Assembly (NCBI GenBank): GCA_903884125.1
Contig: CAISDR010000526.1
Span: 1-6,091, forward strand
DNA length: 6,091 nucleotides
DNA from: an uncultured bacterium
GTDB taxonomy: Bacteria > Pseudomonadota > Alphaproteobacteria > CAISDR01
Direction of reading: 5' to 3'
This document shows, piece by piece, positions 1-5,815 of this stretch (the stretch's first letter is position 1; every line of letters starts with the position of its first letter). The notes beneath the pieces are model-generated. The model did not search any database, was not told the DNA's origin, and saw nothing but the letters and a program-made list of their open reading frames with translations. Made by a program: the position numbers and the translations under genes.

Positions 1-1447
1 CGTCCAGCCCGAATGGCATCAGTGCCAGTGCCAGTAATCCCCAGGGCATATTCCAGAACGCCGTAATCGGTACGGCAATCATATTCGCGGGAATTGAATA
101 GGCGGTGATGTGATCAAAATGAAAAGCTGCAAATGGCTCTGTCGCCAGACTTGCGATCACTGTGGTCAGGCCAACAGCAATCAAATGTTCACCTGCCGAT
201 GGAATGAAACCTTCGCCGAATTTGGGCAGGTGTTTGTGCAGGGCGGATTCATAAACCGCAATCAAAGCTGCCACTGCGGCAAATGACATCTGAAAACCGG
301 GCGAGACCACCATTTCCGGCGCCGCCAGCATGACCACGAATGCTGCCAGTGCCAGAAGTCGCATGGACAACGCGCGACGGTCAATCAGGATGGCAAGCAT
401 CACAATGCCGATCATCGTAAAAGCGCGCTGTGTGGGTGCTGCGGCCCCTGTAAGGACCAGATAGAGAAAACACACAATGATGGTTGCAGCCGCAGCCCAT
501 TTTTTTATTGGATAATAAAGCGCAATTCCTGGAATCAGAGCCATACCGCCGCGTACAACCAGAAAGACAATCGCTGAGACAAATCCCATATGCATGCCAG
601 CAACAACCAGCAGATGGGCAAGGCCTGCATCGCGCAGTTCAGTGACGGTCTGTTCCGGAATATGGCCCTTGACCCCCGTCAGCAATGCATTGGCCACACC
701 CCCCACGGCCCCAGGTAGTGTGGATTGTATTCGGGTGGACACATAATGACGCAATTGCGCCAGCGAAAGCCGGAATTGATCTATGATCGACAGATCGGCC
801 TTCGCCATATCTGCGCTCAATTTTTCAACATGACCGAATACAAATCCGACCGCCCCGATGCGCTGAAACCACAAGGCCCGCGCAAGGTCATAGCCGCCCG
901 GTTCAATCGGCGGTGGCGGCGGCATAAGTCCTGCACGAAAATGAACGGGATCACCTGGGGCAAGATCATCAGGAAACTGTTTTACATTGACACGGATACG
1001 CGCACTTAATCGATTGGGCCAATGTTCGATACTGTATGGACTAAGGATCAGTCGCGCGCCACCGCGTTCAAGCGGGGTAATATCAATGATCCGGGCATCG
1101 ACCAGAACCGCGTTTAGCGGTCGGACCAGCACGGGCCCCGCCATCCGCTGTGCCGTCCATTGGGTATAAGACTGACCAAGGCTGGCGCATGCGATGATCC
1201 ACAAAGCAAACCGTGCAGGCAAACCAATTCTGCGCCAAAAGCCGACAAGGCCAGACACCGTTGCCATACTGACCGAAACCCACAGATCCGGTTCGTGCGC
1301 CGATTCCAGATAGAAAATGGAACCGGCGCCAAAGGCTACAGGCATCCATAAAATCAGGCGGGTCCGTTCCGCTTCAAGACAGCGGGCAAAAAATGCAAAA
1401 GGTACAAGCACCCATCGGGCCGCAATCGGGTGAACCCCAGCTGCCAT
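1..1447 (-). CDS. comEC: ComEC/Rec2-family DNA internalisation channel protein (N-terminal part, runs off the left edge)
   Basis: ComEC is the polytopic inner-membrane channel that carries single-stranded DNA into the cytoplasm during natural transformation. Reading the minus strand leftward from 1447 gives 482 uninterrupted codons. An N-terminal pair of hydrophobic stretches (about residues 9-18 and 27-37) is followed by a soluble DUF4131-type region with the family hallmark PGGYDLARALWF at 183-194. The Competence domain follows, with DAGLAHLLVVAGMHMG at 273-288, APTQRAF near 337-343, GFQMSFAAVAALIAVYE at 384-400 and AFWNMPWGLLAL close to the edge. Family members are usually near 700 residues, so the C-terminal part, including any metallo-beta-lactamase-like domain, lies outside. 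I chose ATG 1447 because GGAG sits 7 bases upstream. An in-frame ATG at 1498 would add 17 residues but has no Shine-Dalgarno and would place a terminator-like hairpin inside the gene. The gene is divergent from gltX. The family call is very secure; competence itself is not demonstrated. Confidence 0.95.
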   Translation of the reverse strand, partial: MAAGVHPIAARWVLVPFAFFARCLEAERTRLILWMPVAFGAGSIFYLESAHEPDLWVSVSMATVSGLVGFWRRIGLPARFALWIIACASLGQSYTQWTAQRMAGPVLVRPLNAVLVDARIIDITPLERGGARLILSPYSIEHWPNRLSARIRVNVKQFPDDLAPGDPVHFRAGLMPPPPPIEPGGYDLARALWFQRIGAVGFVFGHVEKLSADMAKADLSIIDQFRLSLAQLRHYVSTRIQSTLPGAVGGVANALLTGVKGHIPEQTVTELRDAGLAHLLVVAGMHMGFVSAIVFLVVRGGMALIPGIALYYPIKKWAAAATIIVCFLYLVLTGAAAPTQRAFTMIGIVMLAILIDRRALSMRLLALAAFVVMLAAPEMVVSPGFQMSFAAVAALIAVYESALHKHLPKFGEGFIPSAGEHLIAVGLTTVIASLATEPFAAFHFDHITAYSIPANMIAVPITAFWNMPWGLLALALMPFGLD

Positions 1448-1466
1448 CTGGAAACTCCAACGCAAC

Positions 1467-1486
1467 AAAAAGCCTGAGGGCAGGCT
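1467..1486 (-). terminator. terminator-like hairpin with T run in the comEC leader
   Basis: On the minus strand AGCCTG and CAGGCT form a perfect 6-bp stem around the loop CCCT, and the stem runs straight into five T residues. This is the shape of a short intrinsic terminator, and it lies about 20 bases upstream of the preferred comEC start (ATG 1447), just before its GGAG ribosome-binding site. It could end transcripts arriving from further right, or act as an attenuator for comEC. If comEC really starts at 1498 it would be within the coding sequence and probably meaningless. The stem is short, so activity is uncertain. Confidence 0.35.
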
Positions 1487-1521
1487 GACACAGCCCATGG
1501 TTAAGTCAAACACGCCGTGCC

Positions 1522-1537
1522 AGCAACTTTTGTTGCT
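1522..1537. repeat. perfect inverted repeat in the comEC-gltX intergenic region
   Basis: AGCAAC-TTTT-GTTGCT is a perfect 6-bp inverted repeat with a 4-base spacer. It lies in the divergent control region, immediately upstream of the best candidate gltX promoter. It could be an operator for a dimeric regulator or an RNA hairpin in the comEC leader. On the comEC strand its left half, GCAACAAAA, is also exactly complementary (9 bases) to TTTTGTTGC just downstream of the terminator-like stem (plus-strand 1462-1470). The function is not known. Confidence 0.35.
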
Positions 1538-1543
1538 TGGGAC

Positions 1544-1572
1544 TTGTCCTTTTGGCCATCATTGGACTAAAT
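1544..1572 (+). promoter_or_regulatory. candidate sigma-70-type promoter for gltX
   Basis: TTGTCC (1544-1549, preceded by C to give the CTTG often seen in alphaproteobacterial -35 boxes) is separated by 17 bases from CTAAAT (1567-1572). The pair resembles the alphaproteobacterial CTTGAC/CTATAT style of promoter. It would start transcription near 1579, about 50 bases ahead of gltX. The match is imperfect and based only on reading the sequence. Confidence 0.3.
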
Positions 1573-1597
1573 GCCCGAGCAGAACCATTTTTCGGGC
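1573..1597 (+). repeat. short inverted repeat in the gltX 5' leader region
   Basis: GCCCGA (1573-1578) and TCGGGC (1592-1597) can pair as a 6-bp stem around a 13-base loop, ending 32 bases before the gltX start codon. If transcription starts near 1579 the left arm would be mostly absent from the mRNA, so it may instead be a DNA site or chance. No T run follows on the plus strand. Confidence 0.2.
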
Positions 1598-1629
1598 CTT
1601 ATGCTCAAACGAGTTGCCAACCACCATCA

Positions 1630-3036
1630 ATGACAGACCATAATCAAGACGCGCCACCAATCGTTCGCTTTGCCCCCTCGCCCACCGGCTATCTGCATAT
1701 TGGTGGGGCACGAACAGCATTGTTCAATTGGCTGTTTGCCCGCCATCATCTGGGGCAGTTCCGGTTGCGGATCGAAGACACGGATCGTGCAAGATCCAAT
1801 GAAGATGCGGTCGCAAAAATTCTCGACGGCCTGGACTGGCTTGGCCTGTCCTGGGACGGTGACGTTGTCTATCAGTTTGCCCGTGCCGAACGTCACGCCG
1901 CCATGGCGCATCTTTTGCTGGCCCAGGGCAAGGCATACAAATGCTATGCCTCGCCCGAAGAACTGGCAGAGATGCGCGAGCTGGCACGCGCTGACGGTCG
2001 GCCTATGGGCTATGATGGGCGCTGGCGTGACCGCGAGGTTGATGCGGCGCATGCGCATATTCCTCCTGTTATCCGGCTGAAGGCCCCACGCACCGGCCAG
2101 ACAATTATCGACGACCGGGTTCAGGGGCGCGTTGTTTTTGAAAATGCACAACTGGATGACATGGTTCTGCTGCGCTCGGATGGCACGCCGACCTACATGC
2201 TGTCTGTTGTTGTTGATGATGCCGATATGGGGATCACCCATGTGATCCGCGGCGATGATCATTTGAACAATGCGGCCCGGCAGCGCCAGCTGATCGATGC
2301 GCTGGGATTTCCCGAACCCACCTATGCCCATATCCCGCTAATCCATGGGCCCGATGGTGCCAAACTCTCCAAACGTCATGGCGCACTGGGGGTCGATGCC
2401 TATCGCGACATGGGCTACCTGCCAGAAGCCATGTGCAATTATCTGGTACGACTGGGCTGGGGACATGGGGATGATGAAATCTTTTCCTTGCAACAGGCCG
2501 CTGACTGGTTCGATCTGGCCGGAATTGGCAAAAGCCCGTCACGGCTTGATCTGGCAAAACTTGATCACGTGAACGGCCATTACATGCGCGAGGCCGATAT
2601 TGGACGGTTGTGCGATCTGGTCACTCCGTTCCTGTCTGCCCCAATTCCTCGTGAAAAACTGGCCATGGCGATGCCTGGCCTGCGCGAGCGGGCGAAGTCG
2701 CTGCGCGATCTGGCCGAGGGTGCGGCATTTTTGAGCATGGTGCGCCCCATCGCGCCTGAGGCCAAGGCACAAGCCTTACTGACTGCCGCCGCTAAGACAC
2801 ATCTAAAATCGCTGATTACTGCCTTTAGGGGCCTGGACGACTGGACACCACCAGCACTAGAGGCTGCAATCCGCAACTATATGGCCGATGCCCAGGTTAA
2901 ACTGGGTGATGTGGCCCAGCCTTTACGTGCGGCCTTGACGGGGCGTACAACGTCACCGGGGCTTTTTGACGTATTGGCTGTACTGGGTCGCGAAGAAAGC
3001 ATTGGCCGTATTGACGATGCAGTGCAACAATCATGA
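1630..3036 (+). CDS. gltX: glutamyl-tRNA synthetase (class I)
   Basis: This cytoplasmic enzyme joins glutamate to tRNA-Glu using ATP. The product is 468 residues, the usual bacterial length. The Rossmann catalytic domain opens with RFAPSPTGYLHIGGARTA (HIGH-type motif HIGG at 23-26), followed by RIEDTDRARS (47-56). VVVDDADMGITHVIRGDDH (193-211) and the KMSKS-type loop KLSKR (245-249) come next. The alpha-helical anticodon-binding region fills roughly 310-468. Only one cysteine (C105) is present in the region where E. coli GluRS binds zinc, so that site is absent here. ATG 1630 gives a normal N-terminus but has no good Shine-Dalgarno; the upstream TTG at 1537 would add 31 residues without family support. 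Many alphaproteobacteria carry two GluRS paralogues and make Gln-tRNA through GatCAB, so this copy could be discriminating or not; sequence reading alone does not settle that. gltA begins 22 bases downstream, suggesting cotranscription. Confidence 0.97.
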   Translation: MTDHNQDAPPIVRFAPSPTGYLHIGGARTALFNWLFARHHLGQFRLRIEDTDRARSNEDAVAKILDGLDWLGLSWDGDVVYQFARAERHAAMAHLLLAQGKAYKCYASPEELAEMRELARADGRPMGYDGRWRDREVDAAHAHIPPVIRLKAPRTGQTIIDDRVQGRVVFENAQLDDMVLLRSDGTPTYMLSVVVDDADMGITHVIRGDDHLNNAARQRQLIDALGFPEPTYAHIPLIHGPDGAKLSKRHGALGVDAYRDMGYLPEAMCNYLVRLGWGHGDDEIFSLQQAADWFDLAGIGKSPSRLDLAKLDHVNGHYMREADIGRLCDLVTPFLSAPIPREKLAMAMPGLRERAKSLRDLAEGAAFLSMVRPIAPEAKAQALLTAAAKTHLKSLITAFRGLDDWTPPALEAAIRNYMADAQVKLGDVAQPLRAALTGRTTSPGLFDVLAVLGREESIGRIDDAVQQS

Positions 3037-3045
3037 TCGATTTCA

Positions 3046-3052
3046 AGGGGAG
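3046..3052 (+). promoter_or_regulatory. strong ribosome-binding site fixing the gltA start
   Basis: AGGGGAG lies 6 bases before ATG 3059, in the short gltX-gltA gap. It supports starting gltA there rather than at the in-frame upstream start at 2966, which lies inside gltX. It contrasts with the poor site in front of gltX. Confidence 0.75.
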
Positions 3053-3058
3053 CGAGAT

Positions 3059-4360
3059 ATGAGCGACATGACCAAGCAAACCAAAGCGACAATTAATGTC
3101 GGCGATGTAACAACCGATATGGCAGTGGTCCATGGCTCGGTCGGCCCCAGCGTGATCGACATACGAAAGCTGTATGGCGAAACCGGGATGTTCACCTATG
3201 ATCCGGGCTTCACATCGACCGCCAGCTGCGAAAGCAAGATCACCTATATTGATGGCGATGAAGGCGTGTTGTTGTACCGGGGATACCCGATCGAACAACT
3301 GGCCGAAAAATCTGACTTTATGGAAACCTGTTATCTGCTGCTCAATGGCGAATTGCCTGATGCGGGCCAGAAGACACAGTTTGTCAAAGACATCACCTAT
3401 CACACGATGGTGCACGAACAGATCAGCTTTCTGTATCGCGGGTTCCGCCGCGATGCCCACCCGATGGCGGTCATGGTCGGCGTGGTCGGTGCGCTGTCGG
3501 CCTTCTATCACGACTCAACAGACATTCAGGACCCGCATCAGCGTATGATCGCCTCATACCGCATGATTGCGAAAATGCCGACCATCGCTGCGATGGCCTA
3601 TAAATATTCAATCGGCCAGCCGTTTTTGTACCCGCTTAATGAACTTGGCTATTCAGCCAATTTCCTGCGCATGACCTTTGGTGTGCCGTGCGAGGAATAT
3701 AAGGTTGATCCAGTGATCGCGCGTGCTTTTGATCGCATCCTGATCCTGCATGCCGATCATGAACAGAATGCGTCGACCTCGACCGTTCGTCTGGCCGGTT
3801 CATCGGGTGCCAACCCGTTCGCCTGTATTGCTGCGGGCATTGCCTGCCTCTGGGGTCCGGCCCATGGCGGTGCCAATGAAGCGGCGCTGAACATGCTGAC
3901 CGAAATCGGCACGGTTGACCGCATCCCGGAATATGTACGTAAGGCCAAGGATAAGAACGATCCGTTCCGGCTGATGGGTTTTGGACATCGCGTCTATAAG
4001 AACTACGATCCGCGCGCCAAGGTCATGCAGCAGACCTGCCATGAAGTGCTGGACCTGCTGGGCAAGCGCAACGAGCCTTTGCTTCAGGTTGCAATGGAAC
4101 TGGAAAAAATCGCGCTGCATGATGAATATTTCATCGAAAAGAAACTCTATCCCAACGTGGATTTCTATTCGGGCATCATCCTCAAGGCGCTGGGATTCCC
4201 GACCGACATGTTCACGGTGATCTTCTCTCTGGCGCGCACCGTCGGCTGGATTGCCCAATGGCAGGAAATGATTGCCGATCCCCTGCAAAAGATCGGCCGT
4301 CCCCGCCAGCTTTATACGGGCTATGGCCCCCGCGATTATATCGACATCTCCAAGCGTTAA
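3059..4360 (+). CDS. gltA: citrate synthase (hexameric Gram-negative type)
   Basis: This enzyme condenses oxaloacetate with acetyl-CoA to citrate, the first step of the TCA cycle, in the cytoplasm. The product has 433 residues, close to the 427 of the E. coli enzyme. The catalytic triad is intact: His269 in LWGPAHGGANEA, His310 in GFGHRVYKNYDPRA and Asp368 in PNVDFYSGI, matching E. coli H264, H305 and D362. Substrate-binding arginines are also in place (R319 in YDPRA, R393 in LARTVGW, R414 in GRPRQLYTG). The extra N-terminal domain of about 60 residues (for example GETGMFTYDPGF and SCESKITYIDGDEG) is typical of the larger Gram-negative form, in which NADH inhibition is common; I did not verify the NADH site. 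The start is set by AGGGGAG. The gene follows gltX by 22 bases and is probably read from the gltX promoter. A TTGACG at 3011-3016 has no convincing -10 partner. The next gene starts 15 bases after the stop. Confidence 0.98.
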   Translation: MSDMTKQTKATINVGDVTTDMAVVHGSVGPSVIDIRKLYGETGMFTYDPGFTSTASCESKITYIDGDEGVLLYRGYPIEQLAEKSDFMETCYLLLNGELPDAGQKTQFVKDITYHTMVHEQISFLYRGFRRDAHPMAVMVGVVGALSAFYHDSTDIQDPHQRMIASYRMIAKMPTIAAMAYKYSIGQPFLYPLNELGYSANFLRMTFGVPCEEYKVDPVIARAFDRILILHADHEQNASTSTVRLAGSSGANPFACIAAGIACLWGPAHGGANEAALNMLTEIGTVDRIPEYVRKAKDKNDPFRLMGFGHRVYKNYDPRAKVMQQTCHEVLDLLGKRNEPLLQVAMELEKIALHDEYFIEKKLYPNVDFYSGIILKALGFPTDMFTVIFSLARTVGWIAQWQEMIADPLQKIGRPRQLYTGYGPRDYIDISKR

Positions 4361-4375
4361 GGCACAGGCAACCTT

Positions 4376-4657
4376 ATGACCGGTTCCACCCCGCGCGATG
4401 GCAGAAACGGACGGCCTACCGGGCCTTCCGGGTCTGCATCTGCGGGGGGTGCCGCCGGCGGGGAGACTGATCATCAGGACCCGGACGACGATCATACGCC
4501 CGCGGTATCGGTCTTTATGGACCCCGCTACGGGCCGTGCCCTGCGCCAACAAATTGCCAATGACAATCCCGCGAATCTGGCGGGGGTGAAGCGCTGGGGC
4601 CTTATCCTTGGCCTATTGGCCGTTGGTGGGGCGGCCGCCTATTTTCTGGTGCGTTAG
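4376..4657 (+). CDS. small hypothetical protein with one C-terminal membrane helix (tail-anchored)
   Basis: I do not recognise a family. The 93-residue product has three parts. Residues 1-42 are rich in Gly, Ser, Pro and Asp and look disordered, with an acidic patch DPDDDH at 35-40. Residues 43-70 include VSVFMDPATGRALRQQIANDN. Residues 74-92 form one hydrophobic helix, preceded by Lys72-Arg73 and followed only by Arg93. That pattern predicts a tail-anchored inner-membrane protein with its N-terminus in the cytoplasm. The start lies 15 bases after the gltA stop, with a weak AGG 8 bases before the ATG, so translation may be coupled to gltA. An internal ATG at 4517 (Met48) would give a 46-residue product that keeps the helix. 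Two overlapping frames (4258-4470 and 4398-4589) lack such organisation. That it is a gene is likely; its role is unknown. Confidence 0.7.
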   Translation: MTGSTPRDGRNGRPTGPSGSASAGGAAGGETDHQDPDDDHTPAVSVFMDPATGRALRQQIANDNPANLAGVKRWGLILGLLAVGGAAAYFLVR

Positions 4658-4700
4658 CCGTTAGCAATTGATTCAGATTCAGACGTTAAGGTCAGTCCCA

Positions 4701-4714
4701 GATCCAAAAGGATC
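4701..4714 (+). repeat. small hairpin ahead of the 68-residue gene
   Basis: GATCC-AAAA-GGATC is a perfect 5-bp stem with a four-base loop, in the 84-base gap between the 93- and 68-residue genes and 17 bases before the GGAG ribosome-binding site of the latter. No T run follows, so it is not a canonical terminator. It may be an RNA stabilising stem or chance. Confidence 0.25.
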
Positions 4715-4741
4715 GCGCAACCAAAACGGCTGGAGATCAAA

Positions 4742-4948
4742 ATGACCAACGCAGACTACGCCCAGGAATTACGCGACTATGCCTCTTACATGGTGGAATG
4801 TCACCAGGAGGTTGCCCCCGCCAATGTGGCCCAGCGCATTTCCGCAATTGAGTCTTTGGGCCTTCCCGGTTCAGTCGTTGACTGGAAAGCCATTGGCGCG
4901 GAAATCGCGGCCCTGCTGGAACCCGACCCCGCCTATCTGACGCATTGA
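4742..4948 (+). CDS. small acidic hypothetical protein (68 residues)
   Basis: I do not recognise a family. The coding call rests on a good ribosome-binding site (GGAG, 6 bases before the ATG) and a plausible soluble composition. The protein is acidic, with ten Asp/Glu (for example E9, D12, E19, E23) against three Lys/Arg. It reads as two or three helices: about residues 3-22, 27-40 and 48-60, with LGLPGS (39-44) as a turn, and it ends PDPAYLTH. One cysteine (C20) is present. There is no signal peptide or membrane segment, so it is probably cytoplasmic. It is on the same strand as gltA and the 93-residue gene but 84 bases away, so it could be in the same transcript or have its own promoter; I see no clear one. 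The size and acidity would suit a small adaptor or antitoxin-like protein, but nothing specific supports either. Confidence 0.6.
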   Translation: MTNADYAQELRDYASYMVECHQEVAPANVAQRISAIESLGLPGSVVDWKAIGAEIAALLEPDPAYLTH

Positions 4949-4969
4949 TCGATCCGAAATGGGCATAAC

Positions 4970-5004
4970 GGCCGTGCAGCGGTGTTTTGCGCCGTCTGCC
5001 GGCC
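4970..5004 (+). repeat. long imperfect hairpin between the 68- and 240-residue genes
   Basis: Reading inwards, GGCCG pairs with CGGCC, GCAG with CTGC and CGG with CCG, giving 12 GC-rich base pairs interrupted by two single T bulges (4975 and 4995), with a nine-base loop TGTTTTGCG. It starts 22 bases after the 68-residue gene. No T run follows directly, so it is not a textbook intrinsic terminator, but it could protect the 3' end of the upstream mRNA, slow polymerase, or be a structured RNA element. The structure was folded by eye only. Confidence 0.45.
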
Positions 5005-5023
5005 TGTCCGCGATCAATTTAGC

Positions 5024-5048
5024 GGCCAATGTGGGCTGGCCTCTTCTT
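5024..5048 (+). terminator. weak terminator-like repeat before the 240-residue gene
   Basis: GGCCA (5024-5028) and TGGCC (5037-5041) form a 5-bp stem with an eight-base loop, followed by the pyrimidine-rich TCTTCTT. Together with the hairpin at 4970-5004 it might end transcription from the gltX-gltA side ahead of the 240-residue gene. It is short and its tail is not all T, so this is a weak call. Confidence 0.22.
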
Positions 5049-5076
5049 AAATAGGGCCGAATCCGTCTAACATGCT

Positions 5077-5799
5077 ATGGATTGTATCGGTCAGGGCATT
5101 CCCCTGCCCGAGCCCCTTTGGCAACTGGTAGACAGGTATTCCGATATGCTTCCGCCCGTCACCCCCGCGACCCGCGAAATGGCCAAGCGCGTCATCGACA
5201 GCGCCCGGCAACTGGACGAAACCGCTGGCAATTCGATCGTCCTGCGACATCTGCTGGATAATTACGAAAAACAGGTCGGTGGTCTGGCCGAGCTGCGTGC
5301 GCTGGGGGTCAGTCTGGTGTTTGGCGGACTGATGCGGTCATTGCTCCATTATGTGAATCTGATGCTGGAGCCCACGGGGCAAAACAAACCATCACTTGGC
5401 AAGGTTGCAGCTCTGTTGCAGGAACCCGGCGTTGCCGAACTGATCGGCCAGCATATGGTGGGCGACCGGACCATGCCGGATGTAAACCGCCTGATCAACT
5501 TTCCGGCCCGGTTTGAAGCGATCATCCGCACCCACCAGCATGATGCCTTCCGCACGATAAAAATCGACCGTCCGGCCATCATGTATGCCCCGGCGTCAAG
5601 TATCCTGGAGGAATATCCCGGCCTGTTCTGGATCGCCGAACAGGCGGAACGCGCGGTGGTTGAATTACTGCTGGCGCTGGGGGCTAACCCCAAACGCACG
5701 TCCGAGGCTGTGATCGAGCGGCAAAAGGATGCGGCCAAACTGTTCTGGCTCGACTACCGTTTCGGCTCGAACCGCAAGGTGCCCGCGCTGGACAAGTGA
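5077..5799 (+). CDS. hypothetical protein, 240 residues, probably soluble and mostly helical
   Basis: I do not recognise a family. The frame is open across 240 codons and holds the only long, sensible protein in this stretch. There is no signal peptide and no clear membrane helix. The longest apolar run, LGVSLVFGGLMRSLLHYVNLML (residues 76-97 in two pieces around MRSLL), is broken by Arg87 and His91 and looks amphipathic. Features that could be conserved are RFEAIIRTHQHDAFRTIKIDR (145-165, in two parts around THQHD), EEYPGLFWIAEQAERA (178-193) and KLFWLDYRFGSNRK at the basic C-terminus. Only two histidines and one aspartate lie close together (THQHD), which is not enough to propose a metal site. 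ATG 5077 follows an in-frame TAA by six bases and has no Shine-Dalgarno; Met24 (ATG 5146) with AGG 9 bases upstream is an alternative. It converges on eno with 16 bases between the stops. Confidence 0.75.
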   Translation: MDCIGQGIPLPEPLWQLVDRYSDMLPPVTPATREMAKRVIDSARQLDETAGNSIVLRHLLDNYEKQVGGLAELRALGVSLVFGGLMRSLLHYVNLMLEPTGQNKPSLGKVAALLQEPGVAELIGQHMVGDRTMPDVNRLINFPARFEAIIRTHQHDAFRTIKIDRPAIMYAPASSILEEYPGLFWIAEQAERAVVELLLALGANPKRTSEAVIERQKDAAKLFWLDYRFGSNRKVPALDK

Positions 5800-5806
5800 G
5801 CAGCGC
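5785..5806. repeat. inverted repeat at the convergent 3' ends of the 240-residue gene and eno
   Basis: GCGCTG (5785-5790) and CAGCGC (5801-5806) form a perfect 6-bp stem around a ten-base loop that contains the stop codon of the 240-residue gene. Its position next to the eno stop, with only 16 bases between genes, makes it a candidate shared transcription end, but neither strand has a T run beside it. Confidence 0.25.
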
Positions 5807-5815
5807 AGGAGCGGC

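Noticed and set aside
725..1351. Several plus-strand and alternative minus-strand open frames of 60-94 codons.
   Set aside because: They are overlapped by the continuous comEC frame, which carries clear family motifs throughout.
1537..1629. Extension of gltX upstream to a TTG start, giving a hydrophobic, signal-peptide-like N-terminus (MGLVLLAIIGLNARA).
   Set aside because: GluRS is cytoplasmic, the APSPTG block normally lies about 10 residues from the N-terminus as it does from ATG 1630, and the added part overlaps the candidate promoter.
1448..1629. A possible LexA (SOS) box in the comEC-gltX gap, considered because lexA is often near comEC in alphaproteobacteria.
   Set aside because: Neither GAAC-N7-GAAC nor GTTC-N7-GTTC occurs there.
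1627..2331. A 234-codon minus-strand open frame opposite gltX.
   Set aside because: It is antisense to the catalytic domain of GltX, its product resembles no protein family, and long antisense frames are common in GC-rich genes.
2897..3511. A 204-codon minus-strand open frame spanning the gltX-gltA junction.
   Set aside because: It covers two well supported genes in antisense, and nothing in its product is recognisable.
3800..4552. A 250-codon minus-strand open frame opposite gltA and the start of the 93-residue gene.
   Set aside because: It is antisense to conserved GltA catalytic sequence, and its composition (many His, Gln and Arg) is typical of a shadow frame.
4662..4682. Short tandem ATTCAG repeat after the 93-residue gene.
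   Set aside because: It has only two copies; too short to distinguish from chance.
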